5,610 bases of DNA from an uncultured Clostridia bacterium (lineage in GTDB: Bacteria; Bacillota; Clostridia; Christensenellales; Borkfalkiaceae), in contig CALVZR010000040.1 in the NCBI GenBank assembly GCA_944372565.1, positions 1-5,610 of the forward strand. Reading direction: 5' to 3'. The notes beneath the pieces are model-generated. The model had not been told where the DNA came from and did no database searches. It was given only the letters and a program-made list of their open reading frames with translations. Positions 1 through 4,976 of this stretch are shown piece by piece. Both the position numbers and the translations under genes were made by a program. The first letter of the stretch is position 1. Every line of letters begins with the position of its first letter.

Positions 1-555
1 CTGATCGAGGACGGGGGAAAGATACACGGCGTATCCTCCCCGCGGAACGGCGTTCTCGGCCGTATCGCCGCGGTGTTCGCCATGGCGGCGGTGTTCGCCG
101 TCTTTCTCGCCGCGGCGGGGTTTCTCCTGATCGGGCGGCGGTTCGCCGCCGCGCTCCCCGGCAGATGGGGCACGCTTTTTGGAAAAATTGCCCTGAATTT
201 CATTGTTTTTTCCCTCGTGTATGCTATAATAATCACGCTGGATCTGTTCATCTGTCCCAAAAACACGAATTTCGGCGCGGTGCTGCTCGGCGCGCTCGTC
301 ACCCTCGCGGTGGGCGTGCTCGGAAGCATCGGGTTTGCCGCGTATGTGCACTATTTCGCCTCTTACACCGATTTATACGGCAACCTCGCGGCGATCGTCG
401 TGCTGATGCTGTGGGTGTATATCACGATGATCGGGCTGGCGGCGGGCAACGCGGCGATCGCGCTGATTACAAAGAAAAAGGAGAAAGCAAGTGGCGGTTC
501 TGGAAATCAGAAATTTCACAAAGATCTACGGCGGGAACAAGAAAGCGGTAGATAA
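1..555 (+). CDS. YihY/virulence factor BrkB family membrane protein, C-terminal part (5' end outside window)
   Basis: The reading frame is open from base 1, so the gene begins upstream; 184 codons are visible. I see about four membrane segments, near visible residues 21-44, 62-84, 91-116 and 128-156. The most diagnostic stretch is residues 112-156, where a Tyr-Val-x-x-Phe-x-Ser-Tyr run is followed by YGNLAAIVVLMLWVYITM. This matches the C-terminal pattern of the YihY/BrkB family (Y-G-slaa-ivlllW-lY). The family was once called ribonuclease BN, but members are integral inner-membrane proteins of uncertain function, so no reaction should be assigned. The tail after residue 157 is basic and hydrophilic (KKKEK...KFHKDLRREQE), probably cytoplasmic. 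Its last 65 bases overlap the ABC ATPase gene, which implies one operon. GTG 73 is not taken as the start because the frame continues upstream and full-length members are about 280-300 residues. Confidence 0.82.
   Translation: MIEDGGKIHGVSSPRNGVLGRIAAVFAMAAVFAVFLAAAGFLLIGRRFAAALPGRWGTLFGKIALNFIVFSLVYAIIITLDLFICPKNTNFGAVLLGALVTLAVGVLGSIGFAAYVHYFASYTDLYGNLAAIVVLMLWVYITMIGLAAGNAAIALITKKKEKASGGSGNQKFHKDLRREQESGR
203..230 (+). promoter_or_regulatory. possible intragenic extended -10 promoter for the ABC exporter genes
   Basis: Inside the YihY gene there is TTGTTT (203-208), a 16-bp spacer, and TATAAT (225-230) preceded by TGC, giving an extended -10 (TGcTATAAT). The patch is markedly more AT-rich than the surrounding gene and uses two successive ATA isoleucine codons where neighbouring code prefers ATC. 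It lies about 260 bases upstream of the ATPase start, so it could provide separate expression of the exporter. The -35 is imperfect, and an AT-rich patch is also expected from a Phe/Ile-rich membrane helix, so this remains tentative. Confidence 0.28.
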
Positions 556-1213
556 CCTTTCGCTCACGGTGGAGGAAGGGGATATTTACGGCTTTATCGG
601 GCATAACGGCGCGGGCAAATCGACCACGCTCAAAGCGGTGTGCGGCGTGCTCGCCTTTGAGGAGGGGGAAATTTTCATCGACGGCCATTCGGTGAAAAAA
701 GAGCCTGTTTTCTGCAAGGAGATCACGGCGTATATCCCGGATAACCCCGATTTATATCCCCATCTCACGGGGGTGCAGTATCTCAATTTCATCTGCGATA
801 TTTTCGGCGTGGGCAAAAAGGAGAGGAACGAGCGCATCGAACGGTATGCGGATCTCTTTGAACTCACGCCCAATCTTTCGGACATCATCTCTTCCTATTC
901 GCACGGCATGAAACAGAAACTCGCCATCATCGGCGCGTTTTCGCACGAGCCGAAACTGCTCGTGATGGACGAACCCTTCGTCGGGCTGGACCCGAAAGCC
1001 GCTTTTTCCGTGAAGGAACTGCTGCGCGAGCGGTGCGCGGCGGGCGGCGCGGTGTTTTACTCCACGCACGTTCTGGAAGTGGCGGAAAAACTGTGCAACA
1101 AAATCGCCATCGTCAAGGGCGGGCGGCTGGTCGCCGACGGGGAAACCAAATCCGTCGTGGGCAACGAATCGCTGGAAGAAACCTTCCTGGAGCTGTACGA
1201 AAATGAAAAGTAA
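491..1213 (+). CDS. ABC transporter ATP-binding protein (ABC-2 exporter type)
   Basis: A 240-residue cytoplasmic ATPase that hydrolyses ATP to drive the membrane subunit encoded next. Visible motifs, in order: Walker A GHNGAGKST (37-45); a Q-loop region YIPDNPDLYPHLTG (81-94), where the usual Gln is replaced by Asp/Asn; the signature YSHGMKQ (136-142); Walker B LLVMDE (156-161) with catalytic Glu161; the D-loop GLD (165-167); and the switch His193 (STH). This degenerate signature and Q-loop are normal for the ATPases of ABC-2-type drug, antibiotic or unknown-substrate exporters. The GTG start at 491 is supported by AAGGAG at 478-483, 7 bases upstream. No other start upstream of the Walker A motif is plausible. 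The gene starts inside the end of the YihY gene and overlaps the permease gene by 11 bases. The exported substrate cannot be read from the sequence. Confidence 0.95.
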   Translation: MAVLEIRNFTKIYGGNKKAVDNLSLTVEEGDIYGFIGHNGAGKSTTLKAVCGVLAFEEGEIFIDGHSVKKEPVFCKEITAYIPDNPDLYPHLTGVQYLNFICDIFGVGKKERNERIERYADLFELTPNLSDIISSYSHGMKQKLAIIGAFSHEPKLLVMDEPFVGLDPKAAFSVKELLRERCAAGGAVFYSTHVLEVAEKLCNKIAIVKGGRLVADGETKSVVGNESLEETFLELYENEK

Positions 1214-2777
1214 ACTCGCCGTCCTTTTAAGAATGCAGTTTCTGGGGTCGTTCGGTATCAATAAGATGCTGCACTCCAAAAAGAAAGGCGCGCTGGCGGG
1301 GCTGGGCTTTTCCGCGGCGGGCATCGTGCTGCTTTTCGCCCTCGTCGAGGCGCTGATCTGCCTGTATGCGTGGATGGCTGCGCAGCTGGCGGCGGGGGCG
1401 ATGATGCAGGGCGCGTATTTTCCCGTGGTGTTCCTGCTCGTCGCCCTTGTCACGTTCGCGCTGACGGTGGCGAACGTAAACGGCAAGGTGTTCGGTTTCC
1501 GCGATTACGAAATGACCGTGAGCCTGCCCGTAAGCACGGCGCAGCTCGCCTCCGCGAAGATTTTGTTCGTGTATTTAGAAAATCTCGCGGTTTCGGCGTG
1601 CATTCTGCTGCCGTTCTGGATCTTCGGCGGCGCGATGATGCCTTTTTCTTTGGAAACGCATCTCTGCGTGCTGCTCGTGCTCTTTTTCGTGCCGCTGCTG
1701 CCCTCCGCGCTGGCGGTGTTCGTGGGGGCGCTGCTCGCCGTCGTTACGGCGAGAATGAAGAGAAAGGAACTCGTGCAGACGATTTTTTTCATCCTCGTCA
1801 TCGTTGCGGCGTGCCTGCTGCCCGTTCTGACTTCGGGAACGGGGGACGGCACGGCAATCGAAAGTCCTTTGGAACTTCCCGCATGGCTGCGCGCGCCCTT
1901 TGAAAAGTTCTGGGCGGCGTGCGTGTTCGCGGCGGCCTCCGCGGCGGTGTTTTCCCTGCCGTGCGTGTTCATCGGCAAAAATTTCGCGCGGCTCAACACC
2001 ATGATCCTCACCCGCAAATCTTCTTCCGCGTATAAAAAGAAGGAGCTGAAAACGAGCGGCAAGGTGCGCGCCCTCTTCCGCAAGGAGATAAAAGCGCTCT
2101 TTTCCTGCCCGGAATATTCGATCAACGCGCTTTCCGGAACGATCATCGCCGTTCTCGTTCCCGTGATTTTGATCGTTACCGTGCGGGGAGAGTTTTCCGA
2201 TTTGCGCGCCGCAGTGTTTGCAAACAGCGCGCTCATCGCGCCGTATTTCACGGCGTTCATGCTCTTTTCTTCCCTGACGCCCACCACGTATTGCAGTATC
2301 TCGCTGGAAGGCAAAAGCCTGTGGATCCTGCGCTCCGCCCCGCTGGACGGCGGGCAGGTGCTCCTTTCCAAAATGCTCGTGCATCTGGCGGCGGAAACCC
2401 TGCCCGGCGTGCTCGTTGCGGCGGTGTTCGGGGGCGTTCTGGGATTCGGCTTTTTCTACGTCCTTTCTTCCGTTCTCTGCGTGGCGGCGATGTCCGCGGC
2501 GCTCGGCGGGTTTGCGCTGCTTCTCAACCTGCGCTTTCCCGTGCTCGAATGGGAAAAGATTTCCGTGCCCGTGAAACAGTCGCGCTCCTGCCTCTTTTCC
2601 ATGCTCGTTTCCTTCGTAGGTTTGGGGCTGGTGCTGCTCATCGGCGCTTTGTGCGCGTCGGTAAATGCCTGGCTGGGCGCGGTGATGATGCCGATCTTCT
2701 GCTTTGCCTGCCTGTTCCTGTCGCTGGGGCTGCTCTCTGCGTGCGGGCGCAAACTGTACGACCGCCTGCTCCGCTGA
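1203..2777 (+). CDS. ABC-2-type exporter permease, 524 residues
   Basis: This is the membrane partner of the preceding ATPase. The start ATG lies in ATGAAAAGTAA, where the ATPase stop falls four codons' length downstream in another frame. GGAG at 1189-1192 supplies a ribosome site with 10 bases of spacing. I count roughly 12 hydrophobic segments, near residues 31-60, 71-92, 122-145, 153-182, 190-209, 236-257, 309-328, 339-360, 395-416, 417-442, 464-485 and 488-514. A basic cytoplasmic loop lies at about 258-300 (KKKELKTSGKVRALFRKE). The region ISLEGKSLWILRSAPL (366-381) resembles the conserved 'EGK-x-W-I-L-x-S-x-P' stretch of the large two-half 'putative ABC exporter' permeases of Firmicutes. 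The length suits an internally duplicated arrangement of two six-helix halves, which would act with an ATPase dimer. The duplication is inferred from topology only; I did not see strong repeat identity. The substrate is unknown. Confidence 0.88.
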   Translation: MKSKLAVLLRMQFLGSFGINKMLHSKKKGALAGLGFSAAGIVLLFALVEALICLYAWMAAQLAAGAMMQGAYFPVVFLLVALVTFALTVANVNGKVFGFRDYEMTVSLPVSTAQLASAKILFVYLENLAVSACILLPFWIFGGAMMPFSLETHLCVLLVLFFVPLLPSALAVFVGALLAVVTARMKRKELVQTIFFILVIVAACLLPVLTSGTGDGTAIESPLELPAWLRAPFEKFWAACVFAAASAAVFSLPCVFIGKNFARLNTMILTRKSSSAYKKKELKTSGKVRALFRKEIKALFSCPEYSINALSGTIIAVLVPVILIVTVRGEFSDLRAAVFANSALIAPYFTAFMLFSSLTPTTYCSISLEGKSLWILRSAPLDGGQVLLSKMLVHLAAETLPGVLVAAVFGGVLGFGFFYVLSSVLCVAAMSAALGGFALLLNLRFPVLEWEKISVPVKQSRSCLFSMLVSFVGLGLVLLIGALCASVNAWLGAVMMPIFCFACLFLSLGLLSACGRKLYDRLLR

Positions 2778-2789
2778 ACGCGGGCGGCT

Positions 2790-2816
2790 GAAAAATACGC
2801 GTTAGAAAAATACGCG
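2790..2816 (+). repeat. 12-bp tandem direct repeat, period 15
   Basis: GAAAAATACGCG occurs at 2790-2801 and again at 2805-2816, separated by TTA. It lies between the permease stop and the terminator hairpin. On the - strand the second copy reads as a short T-run after the hairpin (GCGTATTTTTC), which may help the terminator act on the convergent deoR transcript. It is probably a small duplication with no separate role. Confidence 0.6.
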
Positions 2817-2857
2817 CGTGGCGCGGAACCGAAAAGGTTCCGCGCCACGCTTTTTTT
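2816..2857 (+). terminator. strong intrinsic terminator of the exporter operon, possibly bidirectional
   Basis: A perfect 15-bp inverted repeat has its left arm GCGTGGCGCGGAACC at 2816-2830, a loop GAAAA at 2831-2835, and its right arm at 2836-2850. Seven T follow at 2851-2857. It is very GC-rich and starts 38 bases after the permease stop codon. The convergent deoR gene ends 30 bases to the right. On its strand the same hairpin is followed, after a 5-base gap, by five T, so weaker termination in that direction is possible. Confidence 0.95.
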
Positions 2858-2887
2858 CTCCGATATACCGAAATCCCGCCCGGAAAA

Positions 2888-3628
2888 TCACAGCGACAGC
2901 GCGACCCTCTCTTTCAGCGCTTCGGGCAGGGGAACGTCCGAAACGACGGCGTCGATTTCCGCAAGGGTGCACACCGTGGCGAGGCTGGTTTTTCCGAATT
3001 TGGAGCCGTCGCACAAAAACACCTTTTTTTCGGCGTTTTTTAAAAGGGCGCGTTTGAGATACGCGCCGCTCTCGCGGCTGTCCGTAATGCGCCCGTTTTC
3101 GGAAACGCAGGTCGCGGAAAAAAAGGCGACGTTCGCGTTGAACGCCGAAAAGAATTCCTCGGTCATACGCCCGCGGAAAGAGGAGGTAACGGGGTCGTAC
3201 AGCCCGCCCGCGCAGTAGGTGCGGATGTTTTTTCCGCCGAGCACGGCGGCTGCCGCCATACTCGGAGTGATCACGGTAACGTCCTGTTTTTCGTCGAGGA
3301 TCTCCGCCAGCGCGCAGGTCGTGGAGGATTCGTCTAAAAACACGGTGTCGCCCGCGTGGATGAGCAGAGCTGCCTTTTCGGCGATGAGTTCCTTTTCGCG
3401 CGCGTGTTCGCGGGCGCGGAAATCGAAGGGCACCGTTTTGTGCAGGTGGGAAACGAGCGCCGCCCCGCCGTAGTTGCGCTTCACGGCGTTCCGCTCTTCG
3501 AGATATTTCAGATCGCGCCGCACGGTCGTTTCGCTCATATGCACGTCCGCGGCGATCTGTTTCACCGTGGCGTATTCGTGTTCTGAAAGGTATTCGGTGA
3601 TGATTTTAACGCGCTCCATCAGCAGCAT
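2888..3628 (-). CDS. DeoR-family (DeoR/GlpR type) transcriptional regulator
   Basis: A 246-residue DNA-binding protein. The N-terminal winged helix-turn-helix covers about residues 4-56 (TVKQIAADVHMSETTVRRDL, then the basic wing KRNYGGA). The C-terminal sensor domain of the sugar-phosphate-isomerase-like DeoR type covers about 74-230. Family landmarks are TVFLDESSTTCALAEIL (95-111), VITPSMAAAAVLGG (119-132), CAGGLYDPVTSSFRG (139-153) and FLCDGSKFGKTSLATV (204-219). Members usually bind phosphorylated sugars or related metabolites and most are repressors; the effector here is unknown. I chose ATG 3628 because AGGAGG sits 8 bases upstream and the predicted transcript starts near 3690. A 21-residue-longer form starting at 3691 would lie outside that mRNA. 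The gene is divergent from the glycerol-1-phosphate dehydrogenase gene and convergent with the exporter operon. It is probably autoregulated through the repeat in its promoter. Confidence 0.93.
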   Translation of the reverse strand: MLLMERVKIITEYLSEHEYATVKQIAADVHMSETTVRRDLKYLEERNAVKRNYGGAALVSHLHKTVPFDFRAREHAREKELIAEKAALLIHAGDTVFLDESSTTCALAEILDEKQDVTVITPSMAAAAVLGGKNIRTYCAGGLYDPVTSSFRGRMTEEFFSAFNANVAFFSATCVSENGRITDSRESGAYLKRALLKNAEKKVFLCDGSKFGKTSLATVCTLAEIDAVVSDVPLPEALKERVALSL

Positions 3629-3636
3629 TGCGTATT

Positions 3637-3643
3637 CCTCCTC
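3637..3643 (-). promoter_or_regulatory. ribosome binding site that fixes the deoR start
   Basis: On the - strand the sequence reads GAGGAGG, then eight bases, then ATG at 3628. The match to the anti-Shine-Dalgarno sequence is near perfect with ideal spacing. It decides between ATG 3628 and the other in-frame starts upstream (3691) and downstream (the ATG at 3619, which would be 17 bases away). Confidence 0.9.
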
Positions 3644-3654
3644 TTTGCTCCCCG

Positions 3655-3671
3655 CCCGAATTTTTTTCGGG
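3655..3671 (-). other. small inverted repeat in the deoR mRNA leader
   Basis: CCCGAA (3655-3660) and TTCGGG (3666-3671) flank five T (+ strand reading), giving a 6-bp stem in the predicted 62-base deoR leader, about 12 bases upstream of the ribosome site. No T-run follows on the - strand, so it is not a terminator. It could stabilise the mRNA, be a minor protein site, or mean nothing. Confidence 0.35.
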
Positions 3672-3696
3672 GGAAAAGCGTTCTTTCGCATCTATC

Positions 3697-3725
3697 ATTA
3701 TATCCGTTTGTTCATTATTTGTCAA
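3697..3725 (-). promoter_or_regulatory. deoR promoter, perfect sigma-A consensus
   Basis: Read on the - strand: TTGACA at 3725-3720, a 17-bp spacer, and TATAAT at 3702-3697. This is a full match to the housekeeping consensus. The predicted transcription start is near 3690, giving a leader of about 62 bases before ATG 3628. The spacer is filled by one copy of the 18-bp direct repeat, so a bound regulator would block RNA polymerase here. Confidence 0.88.
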
Positions 3726-3750
3726 GTTGCAGTCCGTTTTTATATTATTT
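3703..3750. repeat. tandem imperfect 18-bp direct repeat, candidate DeoR operator
   Basis: Two copies lie at 3703-3720 and 3733-3750, exactly 30 bp apart. Both begin TCCGTTT and end ATTATTT; they differ only in the four-base middle (GTTC against TTAT, one of the four the same), so 15 of 18 positions are identical. Copy 1 spans the -35/-10 spacer of the deoR promoter. Copy 2 lies between the two divergent promoters and ends 19 bases before the dehydrogenase -35. Several DeoR-family proteins bind repeated sites as oligomers, and a 30-bp (about three-turn) offset would place copies on the same DNA face. Assignment to this DeoR protein is inference from position. Confidence 0.6.
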
Positions 3751-3769
3751 ACGCAAATCCGCGCCGATA

Positions 3770-3799
3770 TTGACAGGTCCGGCGGCAAAGTTTTATAAT
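3770..3799 (+). promoter_or_regulatory. promoter of the glycerol-1-phosphate dehydrogenase gene, perfect -35 and -10
   Basis: TTGACA (3770-3775), an 18-bp spacer, and TATAAT (3794-3799). The expected transcription start is about G3806, only 13 bases before ATG 3819. No copy of the direct repeat overlaps this promoter. If the DeoR protein controls it, the control must come from the upstream copy (about -73 to -56), from looping, or from activation. Confidence 0.88.
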
Positions 3800-3805
3800 A
3801 GGGGC

Positions 3806-3810
3806 GGAGG
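3806..3810 (+). promoter_or_regulatory. ribosome binding site at the predicted 5' end of the mRNA
   Basis: GGAGG followed by eight purine-rich bases and ATG 3819. Sequence and spacing are good. Since the -10 element ends at 3799, the site would be roughly the first five nucleotides of the transcript, leaving almost no leader upstream of it. Confidence 0.8.
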
Positions 3811-3818
3811 AAAAGAAA

Positions 3819-4904
3819 ATGGAAATTTTTCGGAAACAGAAAGAAAACTTCCGCGATTTCGCGCGCGGCCTGCAAGAACGCCGCGTGCTCGTCGTGTGCG
3901 ACGCGAACACCGAACCCTTCACGGAGAATATCGGCAGAACGCTTTCCGCGGCGGGCAAAGAAATTTCGCTTTTCCGCTTTCCCGACCGGCATCTCGTGCC
4001 CGAAATCGGGCGGCTGAAAGAACTTTTCGCGGCGGCGGAGGGAGCGGATTATCTCCTCGGCGTGGGGTCGGGCGTCATCAACGACATCTGCAAATACCTT
4101 TCCGCAAAGACGGAAAAACCCTGCGGCATTCTGGCTACCGCGCCCTCCATGGACGGTTACGTTTCGGGGGTGAGCGCGCTGTATGAAAACGGCAGAAAGG
4201 TAACCCTTCCCGCAGCGCCCCCGCGCGAGGCGCTCATCGACGTAAATATCCTCGCAAACGCCCCGCTCGAGATGATCGTCGCGGGCGCGGGGGATCTCAT
4301 CGGCAAACACACCAGCCTGCTCGACTGGAAACTCGCGCGAAATCTCAAAGGGGAAAAATACGACGCGGAGATCGTCGCCCGTATGGAAAAGGCGCTTTCT
4401 TTGGGGATGGAGAGCGCGAAAAAACTTGTTTTGCGCGATTTCGCCGCCGTGGAAACCCTCATCGACGGGCTGCTCCTTTCGGGGATAGAAATGCAGCGCG
4501 CGGGCAATTCCCGCCCCGCTTCGGGGAGCGAGCACCATATTTCGCACTACCTCGAAATGAAGGGGGAGGAGATGGGAAAAGATTTCGCCCCGCACGGCGT
4601 GAAGGTGGCGCTCGGCTGCCTCGTTTCCGCGGCGATGTACAAATACGCCGCGGGGGAATACGCCGAGCTTTCCTCCCTGCAAGGGGAGATCGCCGCGCTG
4701 CCCGCGCCCGAAACGCTTTCCGCCCTCTATCGGGAGATCGGTCTGCCCGCAAAATTCGGGGAAATCGGCGTTTCGCGGGAACTTCTGGAAGAAACGATAC
4801 GCAACGCGTGGACGGTGCGCGAACGCTACACGATCATGACCTTTCTGCACGAAAAGGGGGCGCTCGGCAGGCTGGCGCCCGCGCTTGCCGAACGATTTGC
4901 GTAA
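3819..4904 (+). CDS. egsA: sn-glycerol-1-phosphate dehydrogenase (EgsA/AraM type)
   Basis: A 361-residue cytoplasmic enzyme of the metal-dependent (iron-alcohol-dehydrogenase-like) superfamily. Characterised members reduce dihydroxyacetone phosphate to sn-glycerol-1-phosphate with NAD(P)H. Seen here: an N-terminal strand VLVVCDANT (23-31); nucleotide-binding GVGSGVINDI (81-90); the diagnostic ATAPSMDGYVSG (106-117); AGAGDLIGK (155-163); SRPASGSEHHISHYLEM (231-247); HGVKVALG (259-266); and RERY (334-337). By family comparison from memory the likely metal ligands are Asp159, His239 and His259, all present. Bacillus subtilis EgsA is about 394 residues. This one is shorter mainly at the N-terminus, yet no other start exists because an in-frame stop lies at 3771 with no start codon between. 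The gene is divergent from deoR and 72 bases before a ROK regulator, and no terminator is visible after it. In B. subtilis the product feeds PcrB-made archaeal-type glycerol ethers, and araM lies in the arabinose operon. Which role applies here cannot be decided. Confidence 0.93.
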   Translation: MEIFRKQKENFRDFARGLQERRVLVVCDANTEPFTENIGRTLSAAGKEISLFRFPDRHLVPEIGRLKELFAAAEGADYLLGVGSGVINDICKYLSAKTEKPCGILATAPSMDGYVSGVSALYENGRKVTLPAAPPREALIDVNILANAPLEMIVAGAGDLIGKHTSLLDWKLARNLKGEKYDAEIVARMEKALSLGMESAKKLVLRDFAAVETLIDGLLLSGIEMQRAGNSRPASGSEHHISHYLEMKGEEMGKDFAPHGVKVALGCLVSAAMYKYAAGEYAELSSLQGEIAALPAPETLSALYREIGLPAKFGEIGVSRELLEETIRNAWTVRERYTIMTFLHEKGALGRLAPALAERFA

Positions 4905-4912
4905 GCGTTTTG

Positions 4913-4941
4913 TTGACAAATTTTCCGCGGCGGGTTATAAT
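4913..4941 (+). promoter_or_regulatory. promoter of the ROK regulator gene, perfect sigma-A consensus
   Basis: TTGACA (4913-4918), a 17-bp spacer, and TATAAT (4936-4941). The expected start is near 4948, giving a leader of about 29 bases. Two weak symmetric elements could be operators. TTTGT-TG-ACAAA (4909-4920) overlaps the -35. TTATA and TATAA (4935-4939 and 4953-4957, 13 bases apart) bracket the start point. Both are AT-rich and short, so they are only suggestions. The promoter begins nine bases after the dehydrogenase stop, with no terminator between. Confidence 0.88.
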
Positions 4942-4976
4942 AAAGTTAAATATATAAGGCAAACGGGCGGAAAATT

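Noticed and set aside
73..555. YihY-like gene starting at GTG 73
   Set aside because: The frame is open back to base 1 with family-like sequence upstream, there is no ribosome site before 73, and the family is much longer. It is the end of a gene cut by the window.
896..916. Odd ABC signature (YSHGMKQ instead of LSGGQ) and missing Q-loop Gln in the ATPase
   Set aside because: This degenerate form is common in ATPases of ABC-2-type exporters. Walker A, the Walker B Glu and the switch His are intact, so it is not a sign of decay.
752..2384. Open frames of 244-288 codons on the - strand opposite the ABC ATPase and permease genes
   Set aside because: They mirror strongly supported genes, have no ribosome sites or family motifs, and overlap each other in different frames.
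2802..3057. Small frames on both strands across the terminator (70 and 79 codons)
   Set aside because: They run through a perfect terminator hairpin and into deoR in the wrong frame, lack ribosome sites, and are rich in Arg/Lys as expected for non-coding GC-rich sequence.
3629..3691. 21-residue N-terminal extension of the DeoR protein starting at 3691
   Set aside because: The perfect promoter places the transcript start near 3690, downstream of that codon, and the AGGAGG site serves ATG 3628. The extension is not part of the DeoR fold.
3606..4919. 437-codon open frame on the - strand opposite the glycerol-1-phosphate dehydrogenase gene
   Set aside because: It is longer than the real gene, but its product is a low-complexity-like mix rich in Arg, His and Phe with no recognisable domain. 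It starts at a TTG without a ribosome site inside the ROK promoter and runs through the divergent promoter region into deoR. Long antisense frames are expected from GC-rich codon use.
4935..4957. TTATA and TATAA inverted repeat around the ROK transcription start as an operator
   Set aside because: The arms are only 5 bp, A/T only, and one is part of the -10 element. Such symmetry is likely by chance, so it is mentioned only within the promoter entry.
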